A stretch of DNA of 64,000 bases from Kitasatospora sp. Root107 (GCF_001424875.1 NZ_LMCT01000034.1:112315-176314), one strand, 5' to 3'. Shown: positions 17,743 to 26,588, numbered from the stretch's first letter. Notes: generated by a model from the sequence alone, not told the origin. Numbers and translations are program-made.

Positions 17743-19370
17743 CAGACCGCCGCCGTCCCGGCCAGGTGCCGCTGCCGCATCAGGAACTTGCGTACCTTGC
17801 CGGTCGGGCCGAGGATCAGCTGCTCCTCGGAGACGGCCACCACCCGGCGCAGGGTCGCCGCCGCAGCGTCGGTCAGCGCGGCACGCACCGCCGGGGTGCG
17901 GTCGGCGTCCGGGTCGGCGGTGGCGTGCAGGGCGAGCAGGACGTCGGTGACCACCCGGCCGTCGACCTCCAGCGACACCACCGTGCAGTCGTGCACGTCG
18001 GGGCAGTTGGCGAGGATGCGCTCCTCGCTCATCGCCGTGTAGAGCCAGTCGCCGCCGCCCAGGTCGACGGCGTCGACCGCCCGGTCGACGTGGAAGTAGT
18101 AGCCCTCCTCGTCCCGGTACATCAGGTCGCCGGTCAGGTAGTAGCCGTTCAGGCGGTTGCGGTAGGTGGCGCCCGAGTCGTTCCAGTACCCGGGGGCCAG
18201 CGTCGGCGCCTTCAGGCCGAAGTGGCCGACCTCGCCGACCGGAACCTCGCGGCCGGTGGCCACGTCCAGCAGCGCCACTTCGGCGAAGCCGTGCGGCACC
18301 CCGACGCAGCGCCCGTACCGCTCGGTGCCGGTGCTGTGGGTGAGGTGGAACGCGGAGTGGCCCATCTCGGTGGAGCCCAGGCCGTCGACGAAGCTGGACC
18401 CGGGGATGCGCTGCATCCCCTCGCGGGTGACCGTCTCCCGGGAGCCGACCGCGACCAGGCGGCGGATGTGCGGCTCGTGCGCGCAGTCGCCGGTGTTGAA
18501 CCACAGGGCCACCGACTCGAGTTGACGGCTGCTCAGGTCGTGCCGGGCCAATTGGGCCCAGGTGGCGGCGAAGCCGAAGACCCCGGTGGGCCGCCAGTCC
18601 TCGATGGCGTCCAGTACCGCCGCGCCGTCGTTCTGGGTGGACAGGAAGAGCAGCTCGCTGCGGTTGCACAGGGCCAGGTTGAGCGCCGAGATGCCGGCCG
18701 CGTGGGCGGCGGGCAGCGCGCTGAGGATCCGGGCCGCGCCCCTGGCGCGCGGTGCGGCCAGCCGGAACAGCCGGGTGGCGGCGAACAGGCTGGCATGGGA
18801 GTGCACCACCGCCGTGGGCATCCGGGTGGTGCCGGAGGAGTGGGTGATGGCGATCGGGTCGTCGGCGTGGTGCCGGTACGGCGCGGGAGCCGACGCGGGA
18901 TCGCCGGTGCCGGGCTCGGCGGTGTCGCCGTGGAGGCGCACCCCGAGCTCCGCGCCGTCCAGCCGGACCCGGTGCTCCGGGTCGGTGAGCAGCGCGACGG
19001 CGCGCAGCCGCCGGATGTACTCGGCGGCGATGTCGCCGGGGACGTACTGGTTCAGCAGCGCGGGGATCGCGCCCAGCCAGGTCAGCGCCAGGAAGTTCAG
19101 CAGGCAGTCCGCCGAGCCCGACACGTAGACCGCGACCGGGTCGCGCGGGCCGATGCCCTGCCCGTGCCACCAGGCCGCCCTGGCCGCCACCAGTTCGCGG
19201 AGCTGACCCAGCGTCAGGCCCTGCCCGGCCGGGTACCCGTCGACCGGGACGTCGAAAGCAGCGCCAGGACCGTCCGGGTCGGCGCCGTGTTCGAACAGCT
19301 TGGGCAGCACGTTGCCCGCGCCGAGGCCGGGGTCGGCGGCCAGCCGCGCTCTGATGTTGGTGCCCGTCAC
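17742..19370 (-). CDS. Adenylate-forming acyl/amino-acid ligase (ANL superfamily) 1
   Basis: 542 residues. It activates a carboxylate as acyl-AMP and transfers it to CoA or a carrier protein. Motifs are complete: ITHSSGTTRMPTAVVHSH (P-loop), GLGSTEMGHSAF, YYLTGDLMYRDEEGYYFHVDR, and a catalytic Lys in LGPTGKVRKFLM near the C-terminus. No NRPS specificity code was derived. The GTG start at 19370 overlaps the E1-beta stop. Because it directly precedes the condensation protein it may supply the donor or acceptor unit, such as 4-hydroxyphenylglycine or an aryl acid. Confidence 0.87.
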   Translation of the reverse strand: MTGTNIRARLAADPGLGAGNVLPKLFEHGADPDGPGAAFDVPVDGYPAGQGLTLGQLRELVAARAAWWHGQGIGPRDPVAVYVSGSADCLLNFLALTWLGAIPALLNQYVPGDIAAEYIRRLRAVALLTDPEHRVRLDGAELGVRLHGDTAEPGTGDPASAPAPYRHHADDPIAITHSSGTTRMPTAVVHSHASLFAATRLFRLAAPRARGAARILSALPAAHAAGISALNLALCNRSELLFLSTQNDGAAVLDAIEDWRPTGVFGFAATWAQLARHDLSSRQLESVALWFNTGDCAHEPHIRRLVAVGSRETVTREGMQRIPGSSFVDGLGSTEMGHSAFHLTHSTGTERYGRCVGVPHGFAEVALLDVATGREVPVGEVGHFGLKAPTLAPGYWNDSGATYRNRLNGYYLTGDLMYRDEEGYYFHVDRAVDAVDLGGGDWLYTAMSEERILANCPDVHDCTVVSLEVDGRVVTDVLLALHATADPDADRTPAVRAALTDAAAATLRRVVAVSEEQLILGPTGKVRKFLMRQRHLAGTAAV

Positions 19371-20356
19371 TCTGCGCTCCTTGAGAGTTGTCCGTTGACT
19401 GCCTTCTCGATCGCCGTCCTGAGCTGCGCCCGGGTGGGCTGGCAGGCGAGGTCGAGTGCCCGGGCAAAGGGCAGCACGGCGCCGTCCGGCCGGGTGACCC
19501 GGCGGGGCGGGGCGGTCAGCCGCATCTCCTCGGCGGCGGTGGCGACGATCTCCGCACCGATGCCGCAGGTCCGGTTCGAGTCGTCGACGACGACCAGCCG
19601 CCCGGTCCGCTCCAGCGACGCGGCCAGCCCGGACCAGTCGAAGGGGTACAGCGAGCGAGGGTCGAAGACCTCGACCGAGACCGAGCCGGCCAACTCCTCG
19701 GCCACCGCCAGGGCGTCGTGGACCAGGTGGCCCACCGCCACCACGGTGACGTCGGTGCCGCTGCGGTGGATCCGGCCCACGCCGAGCGGCACGGGCGCGA
19801 GCCGGGTGAAGTCCAGGTCCTCGCGGACCGCGAGCGCGCCCGAGGGGGCGAAGACCACCACCGGGTCGTCGTCCCTGATCGCCGTCGCCAGCAGCCCGTA
19901 CGCGTCGGACGGGGTGGCCGGCACCACCGTCTTCACGCCGACGTGGGCGAACAGGCTGTACGGGTGGTCGGAGTGCTGGCCGGCCCAGCTCTCCCTCGAT
20001 CCGGAGCCCGGCAGCAGATAGGTCACCGGCACCCGGGTCTGACCCCCCGTCATCAGCGAGAACTTGTGTGCCTGGTTGGCGATCTGCTCGAAGGCCAGGA
20101 ACAGCAGCGCCGGGATCTGGAACTCGATCAGCGGCCGCAGCCCGGCCAGCGCGGCGCCGGTGGCGAAGCCGGTGAACGCCTGCTCGGAGATGGGCGTGTC
20201 CAGCACCCGGTCGGGACCGAAGCGCTTCAGCAGGCCGGCGGTGGCGTGGGTGACGGCCACGCCGACGTCCTCGCCGAACACGCAGACAGCTGCGTCGCGG
20301 TCCATCTCGTCGCCGATCGCGCGGTTCAGCGCCTTGAGATAGGAGAGGTTCGGCAT
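19367..20356 (-). CDS. 2-oxoacid dehydrogenase E1 beta subunit (ThDP-dependent)
   Basis: 329 residues with the transketolase-like pyrimidine-binding domain (VFGEDVGVAVTHATAGL, TPISEQAFTGFATGAALAG, where the Glu activates ThDP) and the C-terminal transketolase domain (VAVGHLVHDALAVAEEL, VVVDDSN). With the alpha subunit upstream it should decarboxylate a 2-oxoacid. The start ATG shares one base with the E1-alpha stop. No E2 or E3 gene is near. It may borrow host subunits, as E1 pairs in phenylglycine pathways are thought to do, or act as a ThDP carboligase. Confidence 0.9.
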   Translation of the reverse strand: MPNLSYLKALNRAIGDEMDRDAAVCVFGEDVGVAVTHATAGLLKRFGPDRVLDTPISEQAFTGFATGAALAGLRPLIEFQIPALLFLAFEQIANQAHKFSLMTGGQTRVPVTYLLPGSGSRESWAGQHSDHPYSLFAHVGVKTVVPATPSDAYGLLATAIRDDDPVVVFAPSGALAVREDLDFTRLAPVPLGVGRIHRSGTDVTVVAVGHLVHDALAVAEELAGSVSVEVFDPRSLYPFDWSGLAASLERTGRLVVVDDSNRTCGIGAEIVATAAEEMRLTAPPRRVTRPDGAVLPFARALDLACQPTRAQLRTAIEKAVNGQLSRSAE

Positions 20357-21330
20357 CAGAGCGCCCCCGCCCGGCCGCGCAGTCCGGTGGCGTAGAGGTG
20401 GTCCAGCGCGGTGGCCGGGTCGGGGTGCGGGCCCGCGCAGGCGAACTCCACGGCCTGGTCGAGCAGTTCCCCGAGTTCCGCGTCGATCGTGGCGCGGGTG
20501 GCGGCGGGGATGCGCGCTCCCTGGATCTCCAGCGGGTCCCGGGCCCGGCCGACGGCGACCTCCGCCTCGGTGCGGTAGCGGGGGCGGGCGGTGTGCTCCC
20601 AGGTGTGGTGGGCGTCGAAGCGGTAGGTGGTGCACTCCAGCAGCGTCGGGCCCCCGCCTGCTCTGGCCCGGGCGACCGCCTCGTCGGTGGCGTCGAGAAC
20701 AGCCTCCGGGTCCATCCCGTCCACGGTGCGGGCCGGGATGCCGAAGGCGGCGGCCCGGCCGAGGATGCTGCCCGCCACCGTCTCCTCCGTCCGCATCGAG
20801 GTGGCGAAGCCGTTGTTCTCGCAGACCAGCACGACCGGCACCCGCCAGAGCGCGGCCAGGTTGAAGGTCTCCAGCACCACGCCCTGGCTGACCGCGCCGT
20901 CGCCGAAGTAGCTGACCGCGACCCGGTCCGACCCCGCCCGCCGGAACGCCCAGGCGGCGCCCGCCGCGATCGGCACGGCCGCGCCGACGATGGCGTTCGC
21001 CCCGAGCACGCCCACGCCGAAGTCGGCCGCGTGCATCGAGCCGCCGCGACCCCCGTTCAACCCGGTGGTCCGGCCCGCCAGTTCGGCCATCATCCGGGCC
21101 GGGTCGGCGCCCTTGGCCAAAACATGGCCGTGGCCCCGGTGAGTACTGGTGATCACGTCCTCGGGGCGCAGCGCCGCGCAGGTGCCGGCGGCGATCGCCT
21201 CCTGGCCGGTGTACGGGTGGATGCCGCCGAGCACCACACCGGACCTGACCAGCTCGATCGCCCGCTGCTCGAAGCCCCGGATCAGCGCGACCGTCCGGTA
21301 CAGGGCGGCGGCGTCAGCCATGGTCGGCAT
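20356..21330 (-). CDS. 2-oxoacid dehydrogenase E1 alpha subunit (ThDP-dependent)
   Basis: 324 residues. The ThDP/Mg motif GDG...NN is exact: GDG at 143-145 and ENN at 171-173. HRGHGHVLAKG and NGGRGGSMH are the usual active-site loops. ATG 21330 is chosen over ATG 21321 because GGAG lies just before it. It overlaps the oxygenase gene upstream by 17 bases. A plausible substrate made in this cluster is 4-hydroxyphenylglyoxylate, which would give a 4-hydroxybenzoyl unit; branched-chain 2-oxoacids are the alternative. Confidence 0.9.
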   Translation of the reverse strand: MPTMADAAALYRTVALIRGFEQRAIELVRSGVVLGGIHPYTGQEAIAAGTCAALRPEDVITSTHRGHGHVLAKGADPARMMAELAGRTTGLNGGRGGSMHAADFGVGVLGANAIVGAAVPIAAGAAWAFRRAGSDRVAVSYFGDGAVSQGVVLETFNLAALWRVPVVLVCENNGFATSMRTEETVAGSILGRAAAFGIPARTVDGMDPEAVLDATDEAVARARAGGGPTLLECTTYRFDAHHTWEHTARPRYRTEAEVAVGRARDPLEIQGARIPAATRATIDAELGELLDQAVEFACAGPHPDPATALDHLYATGLRGRAGAL

Positions 21331-22249
21331 CTCGCTCCGTCCGCCAGAGCACCGGGCAGAACGCCGGGTCCGCGTAGTCGGGTCGGCTGTCCGGCAGCCG
21401 CCGGACCAGCACGTCGTGGTTGTACGCGGCGGTACTGCCGTCGCTGAGCGCGAAGTCGCGGTACTCGTTCGCGCCGTCCTGGAGGTGGAACGAGACCGCG
21501 CGGCGCGGCCGGTCACTGCGGTTGGGGCCGCTGCCGTGGTAGGTCCGGCAGTGGTGGAAACTCATGTGGCCCTTGGGGATGACCAGTGGCACCTTGCGGA
21601 TGGTGGTGCCGTTGTAGGCGGCGTTCTCGGCGAGCACCCGCTCCAGGTCGGCCCGGTCGCGGTCGGCGAAGTGCCTGGTCATCGAATCCTGACGGCCCGT
21701 CTCCTGCCAGAGGTGGCTGCCGTCCACCACGGTGAGCGTGCCCATCTCCTCGTCGCAGTCGTGGAACGGGACGAACGCCGTCAGCATCCGCTCGGACGTC
21801 GAGGTGGACCAGTAGTGCTTGTCGAAGTGCCAGGGCACGATGTTGCTGGGTTCGCCGACCACCGCCGGCTTGAGGATCAGCGTCGACTGGAACACCCGGA
21901 TCTCGTCCGCCCCGGCCAACAGCGCGGCCACCGCCCCGACCAGCGGCTTGCACAGCACCCGGGCGATCGGGTCGCTCTCGTAGTGGACGTAGTCGTTGTG
22001 GCGCTGGACCGGCCCGTCCGAGGGCTGCCAGGCCGCCAGTCGGGGAGGGCGGACCGGCAGGGTTCGGCTCCGCCCGCCGGCGTAGTAGCCCTCGCTCGCG
22101 GCGGCCAGGCGGTCCACCTCCTCGTCGGTGAACAGCTTCTTCGTCAGGTACCAGCCGTGCTCGGCGTAGAAGGCGATCTCCTCGGCGTCCGGCAGCAACG
22201 CCAGTTCCTCGTCGGTGAGTTCGAACCGCAGGGTGGGGGTGGTGGTCAT
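21314..22249 (-). CDS. Phytanoyl-CoA dioxygenase family Fe(II)/2-oxoglutarate oxygenase
   Basis: 311 residues. The facial triad is visible as WHFDKHY (His141, Asp143) and HHCRTYHGSGPN (His238), with Arg250 in PRRAVSFHLQD for 2-oxoglutarate. Members hydroxylate, halogenate or desaturate carrier-bound or free substrates; halogenases lack the Asp, which is present here, so hydroxylation or desaturation is likely. The ATG overlaps the hmaS stop (ATGA). The target could be the aryl amino acid or the acyl chain. Confidence 0.88.
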   Translation of the reverse strand: MTTTPTLRFELTDEELALLPDAEEIAFYAEHGWYLTKKLFTDEEVDRLAAASEGYYAGGRSRTLPVRPPRLAAWQPSDGPVQRHNDYVHYESDPIARVLCKPLVGAVAALLAGADEIRVFQSTLILKPAVVGEPSNIVPWHFDKHYWSTSTSERMLTAFVPFHDCDEEMGTLTVVDGSHLWQETGRQDSMTRHFADRDRADLERVLAENAAYNGTTIRKVPLVIPKGHMSFHHCRTYHGSGPNRSDRPRRAVSFHLQDGANEYRDFALSDGSTAAYNHDVLVRRLPDSRPDYADPAFCPVLWRTERDADHG

Positions 22250-23289
22250 CGAGCGAGCTCCCTTTCCTTGGCCTCGTAGAGCGCGGGGATGTTGCTGGTG
22301 CCGAAGGTGCGGGCACCGTGACGCTCGATCAGCTCCCAGAAGAAGGTCCGCCGCACGTGCATCGAGGTGGCGAAGATCTGGTACAGCTCGCCCCAGTGGT
22401 CGCGGTCCAGCAGGACTCCGCGTCGCCGCAGCCGCTCCAGCGGAAGGCCGTCCAGCGCGCTGTAGTAGGAGTCCGGAGTGACCGCGAAGCCGACGCCGCG
22501 CTCCGCCATCGCGTCGACGGCGGCGACGATGTCGCGGCTGCCCAGGGCCAGGTGCTGCACGCCGGGGCCGTCGTGCCAGGCCAGGAAGTTGTCGATCTGC
22601 CCGGGGGAGCGGCTCAGGTCCGGCTGGATCAGCGTGAGCGTGATGCCGCCGCCGGGGCTCTGCACCACCTGGGAGAACATGCCCTGGGTGCCGACCTCGA
22701 TGTACTCCTCGAAGATCACCTCGAAGCCGAAGGCCTTGCGGTAGTACTGCGTGGTGCTGTCGAGCTGCCCGTCCGGCACACACACCGCGGCGTGGTCGAT
22801 ACTCTGCAGCAGCTCCGGCGACGCGAGCGGCGGCAGGTCCAGCATCTCGATCACGCCGGGCAGGAACTCCCTTGCTGCGCCCCGTCGTTCGACCAGCCGG
22901 TGCACCACGTCGCCGAAGCCGGAGACGGTGGCGGTGACGACGGTGCTGCCCTCACAGGCGTACGTCCTGGGCGCCTCGACCGCGGTCGCGCCACTGGCCA
23001 CCGTCCCGGCGTACGCGGCGGCGGCGTCCCGGGTGCCGAAGGCGATCACGGCCACGCCGTCGCCGTGCCGGGCCACGTACTCCACCGCCGGGTGATCCGG
23101 CGTCAGGCCCGAGGTCAGCAGTACCCGGCAGTCGCCCTGGCCCAGCAGCAGACTGCGCTGCCCGGGCAGGCCGGTCTCGGGGCCGCCCTGGCCGTAGAGG
23201 CGGAAGCCGAACCCGGAACAGAGGACGAACGCCGCCTGGCGCGCGTCACCCACGTAGAACTCGACATGATCGACGCCGAGGAAGTCCAT
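22246..23289 (-). CDS. hmaS: 4-hydroxymandelate synthase
   Basis: 347 residues of the 4-hydroxyphenylpyruvate dioxygenase fold. The iron ligands are His166 (IDHAAVCVP), His246 (GVQHLALGS) and Glu301 (WGELYQIF). HmaS converts 4-hydroxyphenylpyruvate to L-4-hydroxymandelate, whereas HPPD makes homogentisate. The C-terminal active-site helix reads FGTSNIPALYEA; HPPD normally has GFGxGNFxALFE, so the S/N-I pattern favours HmaS. The oxidase and aminotransferase in the same operon complete the 4-hydroxyphenylglycine route. AGAAGGAA lies 12 bases before the ATG, and a 35-bp gap with a palindrome separates it from the upstream KS. Confidence 0.88.
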   Translation of the reverse strand: MDFLGVDHVEFYVGDARQAAFVLCSGFGFRLYGQGGPETGLPGQRSLLLGQGDCRVLLTSGLTPDHPAVEYVARHGDGVAVIAFGTRDAAAAYAGTVASGATAVEAPRTYACEGSTVVTATVSGFGDVVHRLVERRGAAREFLPGVIEMLDLPPLASPELLQSIDHAAVCVPDGQLDSTTQYYRKAFGFEVIFEEYIEVGTQGMFSQVVQSPGGGITLTLIQPDLSRSPGQIDNFLAWHDGPGVQHLALGSRDIVAAVDAMAERGVGFAVTPDSYYSALDGLPLERLRRRGVLLDRDHWGELYQIFATSMHVRRTFFWELIERHGARTFGTSNIPALYEAKERELAR

Positions 23290-23313
23290 TGCGGTAGCCG
23301 TTCCTTCTCTGTT

Positions 23314-23328
23314 CTGACGTACCGTCAG
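23314..23328. promoter_or_regulatory. CTGAC-N5-GTCAG palindrome before hmaS
   Basis: CTGAC-GTACC-GTCAG lies in the only gap in the middle of the operon, just after the KS stop and 25 bases upstream of hmaS. The same arms and spacing occur in the divergent promoter region at 28578-28592. Confidence 0.45.
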
Positions 23329-24581
23329 ACGCTTCTGGCCAGCCGAGTGCTCGGCAGGCCGTAGACCAGGCTGATGTTGTGGCCGCCGAACCCGAACGAG
23401 TTCGACATGACGTGGGTGATCCCCGGTGCCGGGCGCGGGCCCTTGCGGACGTGGTCCAGCTCGCAGGCCGGGTCGGGGTCGTCCAGGTTGTGGGTGGGCG
23501 GCAGCAGTCCGCGCCCCAGCGCCAGCACGGAGACCGCCGACTCGACCACCCCGGAGGCGCCGAGCAGGTGGCCGGTGACCGCCTTGGTCGCGCTGACCGG
23601 CGGGGCGTGCCCGCCGAAGACCTTGCGGATCGCCACCACCTCGGCCAGGTCGCCCAGCCTGGTGCTGGTCCCGTGGGCGTTGACGTAGCCGATGTCCTGC
23701 GGCCCGATGCCTGCGCTGCGCAGGGCCTGCCGCATGCAGGCGGCGGCACCCTCGCCGTCGGGGTGCGGGGTGGTCGGGTGGTGGGCGTCGTTGGTCGCGC
23801 CCCAGCCGAGCACGTCGGCGTACCCGGCCGCGCCGCGCGCGTCCGCGTGCTCGGCGCGCTCCAGCACCAGCACACCGGCTCCCTCGCCCAGCACCAGGCC
23901 GTTCCTGCGGCGGTCGAAGGGCCGGCTCGCACCGGTCGGGTCATCCGCCCAACCACGGGCCAGCGCACGGGCGTTGCCGAAGGTGTCGGCAAGGGTCGGG
24001 AACAGCGGCGCCTCGCTGCAGCCGACCACCACCACGTCGGCCTCGTCCGCGCGCAGCAGCCGCAGCCCCTCCCCGACGGACTGGGCCCCGGCCGCGCAGG
24101 CCGTGCTGACGGAGGAGCTGTAGCCACGGATGCCGTGCCGGATCGCGATCCGTGCGGCGCTCATGTTGGGCAGCATCGCGGGCAGCAGGTACGGGCTGAC
24201 GCCCAGTCGGCCGCGCTGCGTCCGTACGACCACCTGGGCCTCCAGGGTGGCCAGACCGCCGTTCCCGGACAGGATCACCCCGATCCGGTAGGGGTCGACG
24301 TCGCGGCCCACCTCGATGCCGGCGTCGGCCAGGGCGTCCGCCGCGGCGCGCATCGCCATCACGATGCAGCGGTCCACCAGCCGGGTGTCGGGAGCGGGCA
24401 GTACGGAGGCGGGGTCGACCGGCGGGGCGAAGCCGGCCACCTCCAGCGATCCGGCCAGCGGCCCGTCGGCATCCGGCCTGGCCAGTCCGGACCGGCCCTC
24501 GCACATGGCCGCCATGACCTCCTCGGCGCTGGTGCCCACCGGGGTCACCAGGCCCATCCCGCTGACGACGACGTGGCTCAT
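23325..24581 (-). CDS. Beta-ketoacyl synthase (type II, FabF-like), catalytically complete
   Basis: 418 residues. The Cys-His-His triad is intact: Cys162 (VSTACAAGA), His303 (NAHGTST) and His338 (VTGHLLGASG), with C-terminal MSNSFGFGGHN. It elongates an ACP-bound chain by decarboxylative condensation with malonyl-ACP. The ATG overlaps the short KS-like gene upstream (ATGA), and with the third KS forms a three-gene block. No ketoreductase or dehydratase is encoded in the cluster, so products are either unreduced or reduced by host fatty-acid enzymes. Confidence 0.92.
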   Translation of the reverse strand: MSHVVVSGMGLVTPVGTSAEEVMAAMCEGRSGLARPDADGPLAGSLEVAGFAPPVDPASVLPAPDTRLVDRCIVMAMRAAADALADAGIEVGRDVDPYRIGVILSGNGGLATLEAQVVVRTQRGRLGVSPYLLPAMLPNMSAARIAIRHGIRGYSSSVSTACAAGAQSVGEGLRLLRADEADVVVVGCSEAPLFPTLADTFGNARALARGWADDPTGASRPFDRRRNGLVLGEGAGVLVLERAEHADARGAAGYADVLGWGATNDAHHPTTPHPDGEGAAACMRQALRSAGIGPQDIGYVNAHGTSTRLGDLAEVVAIRKVFGGHAPPVSATKAVTGHLLGASGVVESAVSVLALGRGLLPPTHNLDDPDPACELDHVRKGPRPAPGITHVMSNSFGFGGHNISLVYGLPSTRLARSV

Positions 24582-25165
24582 GGCTGTTCTCCCTTGTAGT
24601 GCTGCCGACTCTGTGGTGGCCCGGGGCCGAGCAGCACGGCGGCGGCGCGGTCGTGGCGGCCCGGGGTGTGCGCCTGGTCGACGCGGATCAGCAGGGCCTC
24701 GTCGGCGTCCCGGTCGGCGAGCAGCAGAGCTGTGACGGCCAGTCCGGCGGCGGTGTCGCCGACACAGACCACCGGCCCGGTGAGCTGCCACCGCGCGGCC
24801 AGGTGCCCGGCCACGGCGTTGGGGACGGCCTGGAAGAACAGCAGCGGCCCGACCCGGCCTCCGCCGTCGACGGTCTCGGCGACGTGCACCGCACCGGCGA
24901 GGTCGCCGAGCGGGCTGACCAGCACGACGGCGGTGACCGGCGGTTGGGGCGAAGGCCGCCGCAGCAGGCAGCGTCGGGCCGTCTCGGCGGCGAGCGGGCT
25001 GAACGCGGAGACGAACGCGGAGACCACGAACCCGGCGATCGGCGGGGCGACTTGGTCCTCGGCGGCCTCCGGCCACCCGGCCGAGGCCAGCACCCGCAGA
25101 CCCGCCGCCGAGGCGGCCCGGGTGAGGCCGGATGCTCTCGTGGGCACGGTGGCGGTCATGATCAC
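24578..25165 (-). CDS. Short KS-like protein without catalytic Cys (ketoacyl-synt_2 type)
   Basis: About 195 residues, equal to the N-terminal half of a ketosynthase. LFFQAVPNAVAGHLAARWQL matches the short KS-like proteins seen in aryl-polyene-type clusters. At the nucleophile site the sequence is GDTAAGLAVTA, so there is no Cys. The GTG start (25165) overlaps the upstream KS stop; an ATG at 25159 is the alternative. Position between two active KS genes suggests a structural or chain-length partner, but biochemical roles of this short family are poorly defined. Confidence 0.75.
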   Translation of the reverse strand: MIMTATVPTRASGLTRAASAAGLRVLASAGWPEAAEDQVAPPIAGFVVSAFVSAFSPLAAETARRCLLRRPSPQPPVTAVVLVSPLGDLAGAVHVAETVDGGGRVGPLLFFQAVPNAVAGHLAARWQLTGPVVCVGDTAAGLAVTALLLADRDADEALLIRVDQAHTPGRHDRAAAVLLGPGPPQSRQHYKGEQP

Positions 25166-26328
25166 GGCGTGCCGACCAGGAGTGCGGTGTTCGCGCCGCC
25201 GAAGGCCGTACTGAGGCTCAGCGCATGGTCGGAGGCGGTCCTTGCGGTCCGGTCGAGGACCAGGTTCAGCGCGCAGCTCTCGTCCGGGCCCAGGTACCCC
25301 GCGTTCACCGGGAGCCTCCCGGCCCGCAACGCCGCGATGGTGACGACGAGTTCGAGCAGCGCACCGGCCTCCAGGGCCTGGCCGTGCACTGACTTGGTGG
25401 AGCTGACCGGCACGGTGGCGGCATGGTCGCCGAGCGCCCGGTGCAGGGCGGCGGCCTCGGCGGTGTCGCTGACCGGCGTGCCCGTGCCGTGGGCGTTCAC
25501 GTATCCGATCCGGTCCGGGCCGACCCCGCCCCGGTGCAGGGCGTCGGTGATCGCCCGGGCCAGCCCGGCACCGTCCGGCCGGGGTCGGCAGACGTGGTAC
25601 GCGTCGCCCGTACGGCCCCAGCCCGCCAACAGAGCGAGCGGGCGGGCCCGCCGGGCGCGGGCCGCCGGGGCGGCCTCGACCACCACGGCGGCCACGCCGT
25701 CGCCGAGCAGCAGCCCGGTGCGGCCCGAGCTGAACGGGCGCACCTGCCCGTCGCGGGCCAGGGCCCGGCCCGCGTCGAAGACGGCGAACTGGTCGGCCTC
25801 GACCAGGTAGCCGGCCGCCACCACGATCCGGTCGGCGTGCCCGTGGGCGATCGCTGCGGCGGCGTCGGCGACGGCGGTGCTCGACGCCACGCAGGCGGAG
25901 GTGTAGGCGCGGGACGTACCGGACAACCCCGCCCGCCGGGCCACGGCGTCCGCGAACGCGTCCGCGCCGTGGGCCGGGCGGTCCGGCACGGAGGCCCGGG
26001 CGAGCGCCGGATCGCCGTGGACGGCGAGGTACAGCGGGCAGTCGGTGCGCTGAGCCGTGGACAGACCGGCTTCGTCGCAGGCCTCGCCGACGGCCCGCTC
26101 CAACTCCTCGGCCAGCACCGGGGAACCGGGGTGCGTCGCGGCCCGATCGACCCGTCGGCCCGACACGTCGAAACGCTGCACGGGCGCGAACGCCGGTACG
26201 CCGTCGAGGGCGGCGGAAAGCAGCGGCTGGACGCCCCGGCCCAGCGCGCTGAGCACGGCGGCCCCGGTGACGACCACGGAGCGGGGGCCACGGCGAGCCG
26301 TTGACGGGGTGTCAGTCACCTCGGTCAC
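25162..26328 (-). CDS. Beta-ketoacyl synthase 2, catalytically complete
   Basis: 388 residues starting at GTG. Cys146 (TSACVASST), His280 (NAHGTGT) and His315 (KSVHGQALEAGA) are all present, so this is not a chain-length factor of the Gln/Glu type. The KSVHGQALEA segment recalls KS proteins of aryl-polyene and polyene clusters more than aromatic minimal PKS. It follows ACP-2 after 21 bases and overlaps the Cys-less short KS by four. It may act with a different chain or chain length than the neighbouring KS. Confidence 0.88.
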   Translation of the reverse strand: MTEVTDTPSTARRGPRSVVVTGAAVLSALGRGVQPLLSAALDGVPAFAPVQRFDVSGRRVDRAATHPGSPVLAEELERAVGEACDEAGLSTAQRTDCPLYLAVHGDPALARASVPDRPAHGADAFADAVARRAGLSGTSRAYTSACVASSTAVADAAAAIAHGHADRIVVAAGYLVEADQFAVFDAGRALARDGQVRPFSSGRTGLLLGDGVAAVVVEAAPAARARRARPLALLAGWGRTGDAYHVCRPRPDGAGLARAITDALHRGGVGPDRIGYVNAHGTGTPVSDTAEAAALHRALGDHAATVPVSSTKSVHGQALEAGALLELVVTIAALRAGRLPVNAGYLGPDESCALNLVLDRTARTASDHALSLSTAFGGANTALLVGTP

Positions 26329-26349
26329 CTCGATCCGTTCGTAGTAGGG

Positions 26350-26586
26350 TCACTGCCCCGGCCCGGTAAGCGGGCCTAAGGCGGCGAGCACGTCGACCGC
26401 GCCGGACACCGTGGTCATCCGGGCCAGGGTGGCGTCGTCCAGGTGCCGGTCGTAGCGCTGTTCGATCTGGTGGACCAGCCAGGCCAGTTCCATCGAGTCG
26501 ATGCCCTCGGGCACCTCCTCCGGTGTGCGGTCGCCGAAGCCGGCCAGCATCGCGACCACCTCGTCCCGCCCGGGTGCGGCCGGCAC
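26350..26586 (-). CDS. Acyl carrier protein (ACP-2)
   Basis: 78 residues starting at GTG. The carrier serine is in EGIDSMELAWLV (DSM instead of DSL), followed by a helix-II pattern HQIEQRYDRHLD. The gene begins two bases after the ACP-3 stop, so the two carriers form a tandem. It is probably the extender-loaded or chain carrier for the adjacent KS block. Confidence 0.85.
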   Translation of the reverse strand: MPAAPGRDEVVAMLAGFGDRTPEEVPEGIDSMELAWLVHQIEQRYDRHLDDATLARMTTVSGAVDVLAALGPLTGPGQ

Positions 26587-26588
26587 GC

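Noticed and set aside
16345..18042. Long plus-strand open frame opposite the condensation and ligase genes
   Set aside because: Low-complexity translation, no domain, wholly antisense to genes with intact catalytic motifs.
22246..23289. Annotation as 4-hydroxyphenylpyruvate dioxygenase (homogentisate formation)
   Set aside because: The C-terminal FGTSNIPALYEA pattern and the coupled hydroxymandelate oxidase and aminotransferase genes favour 4-hydroxymandelate synthase.
26301..26315. TTGAC-GGGGT-GTCAG, similar to the CTGAC-N5-GTCAG palindromes
   Set aside because: It has a mismatch and lies inside the 5' coding part of a KS gene; it could be chance, so it was not listed as a site.
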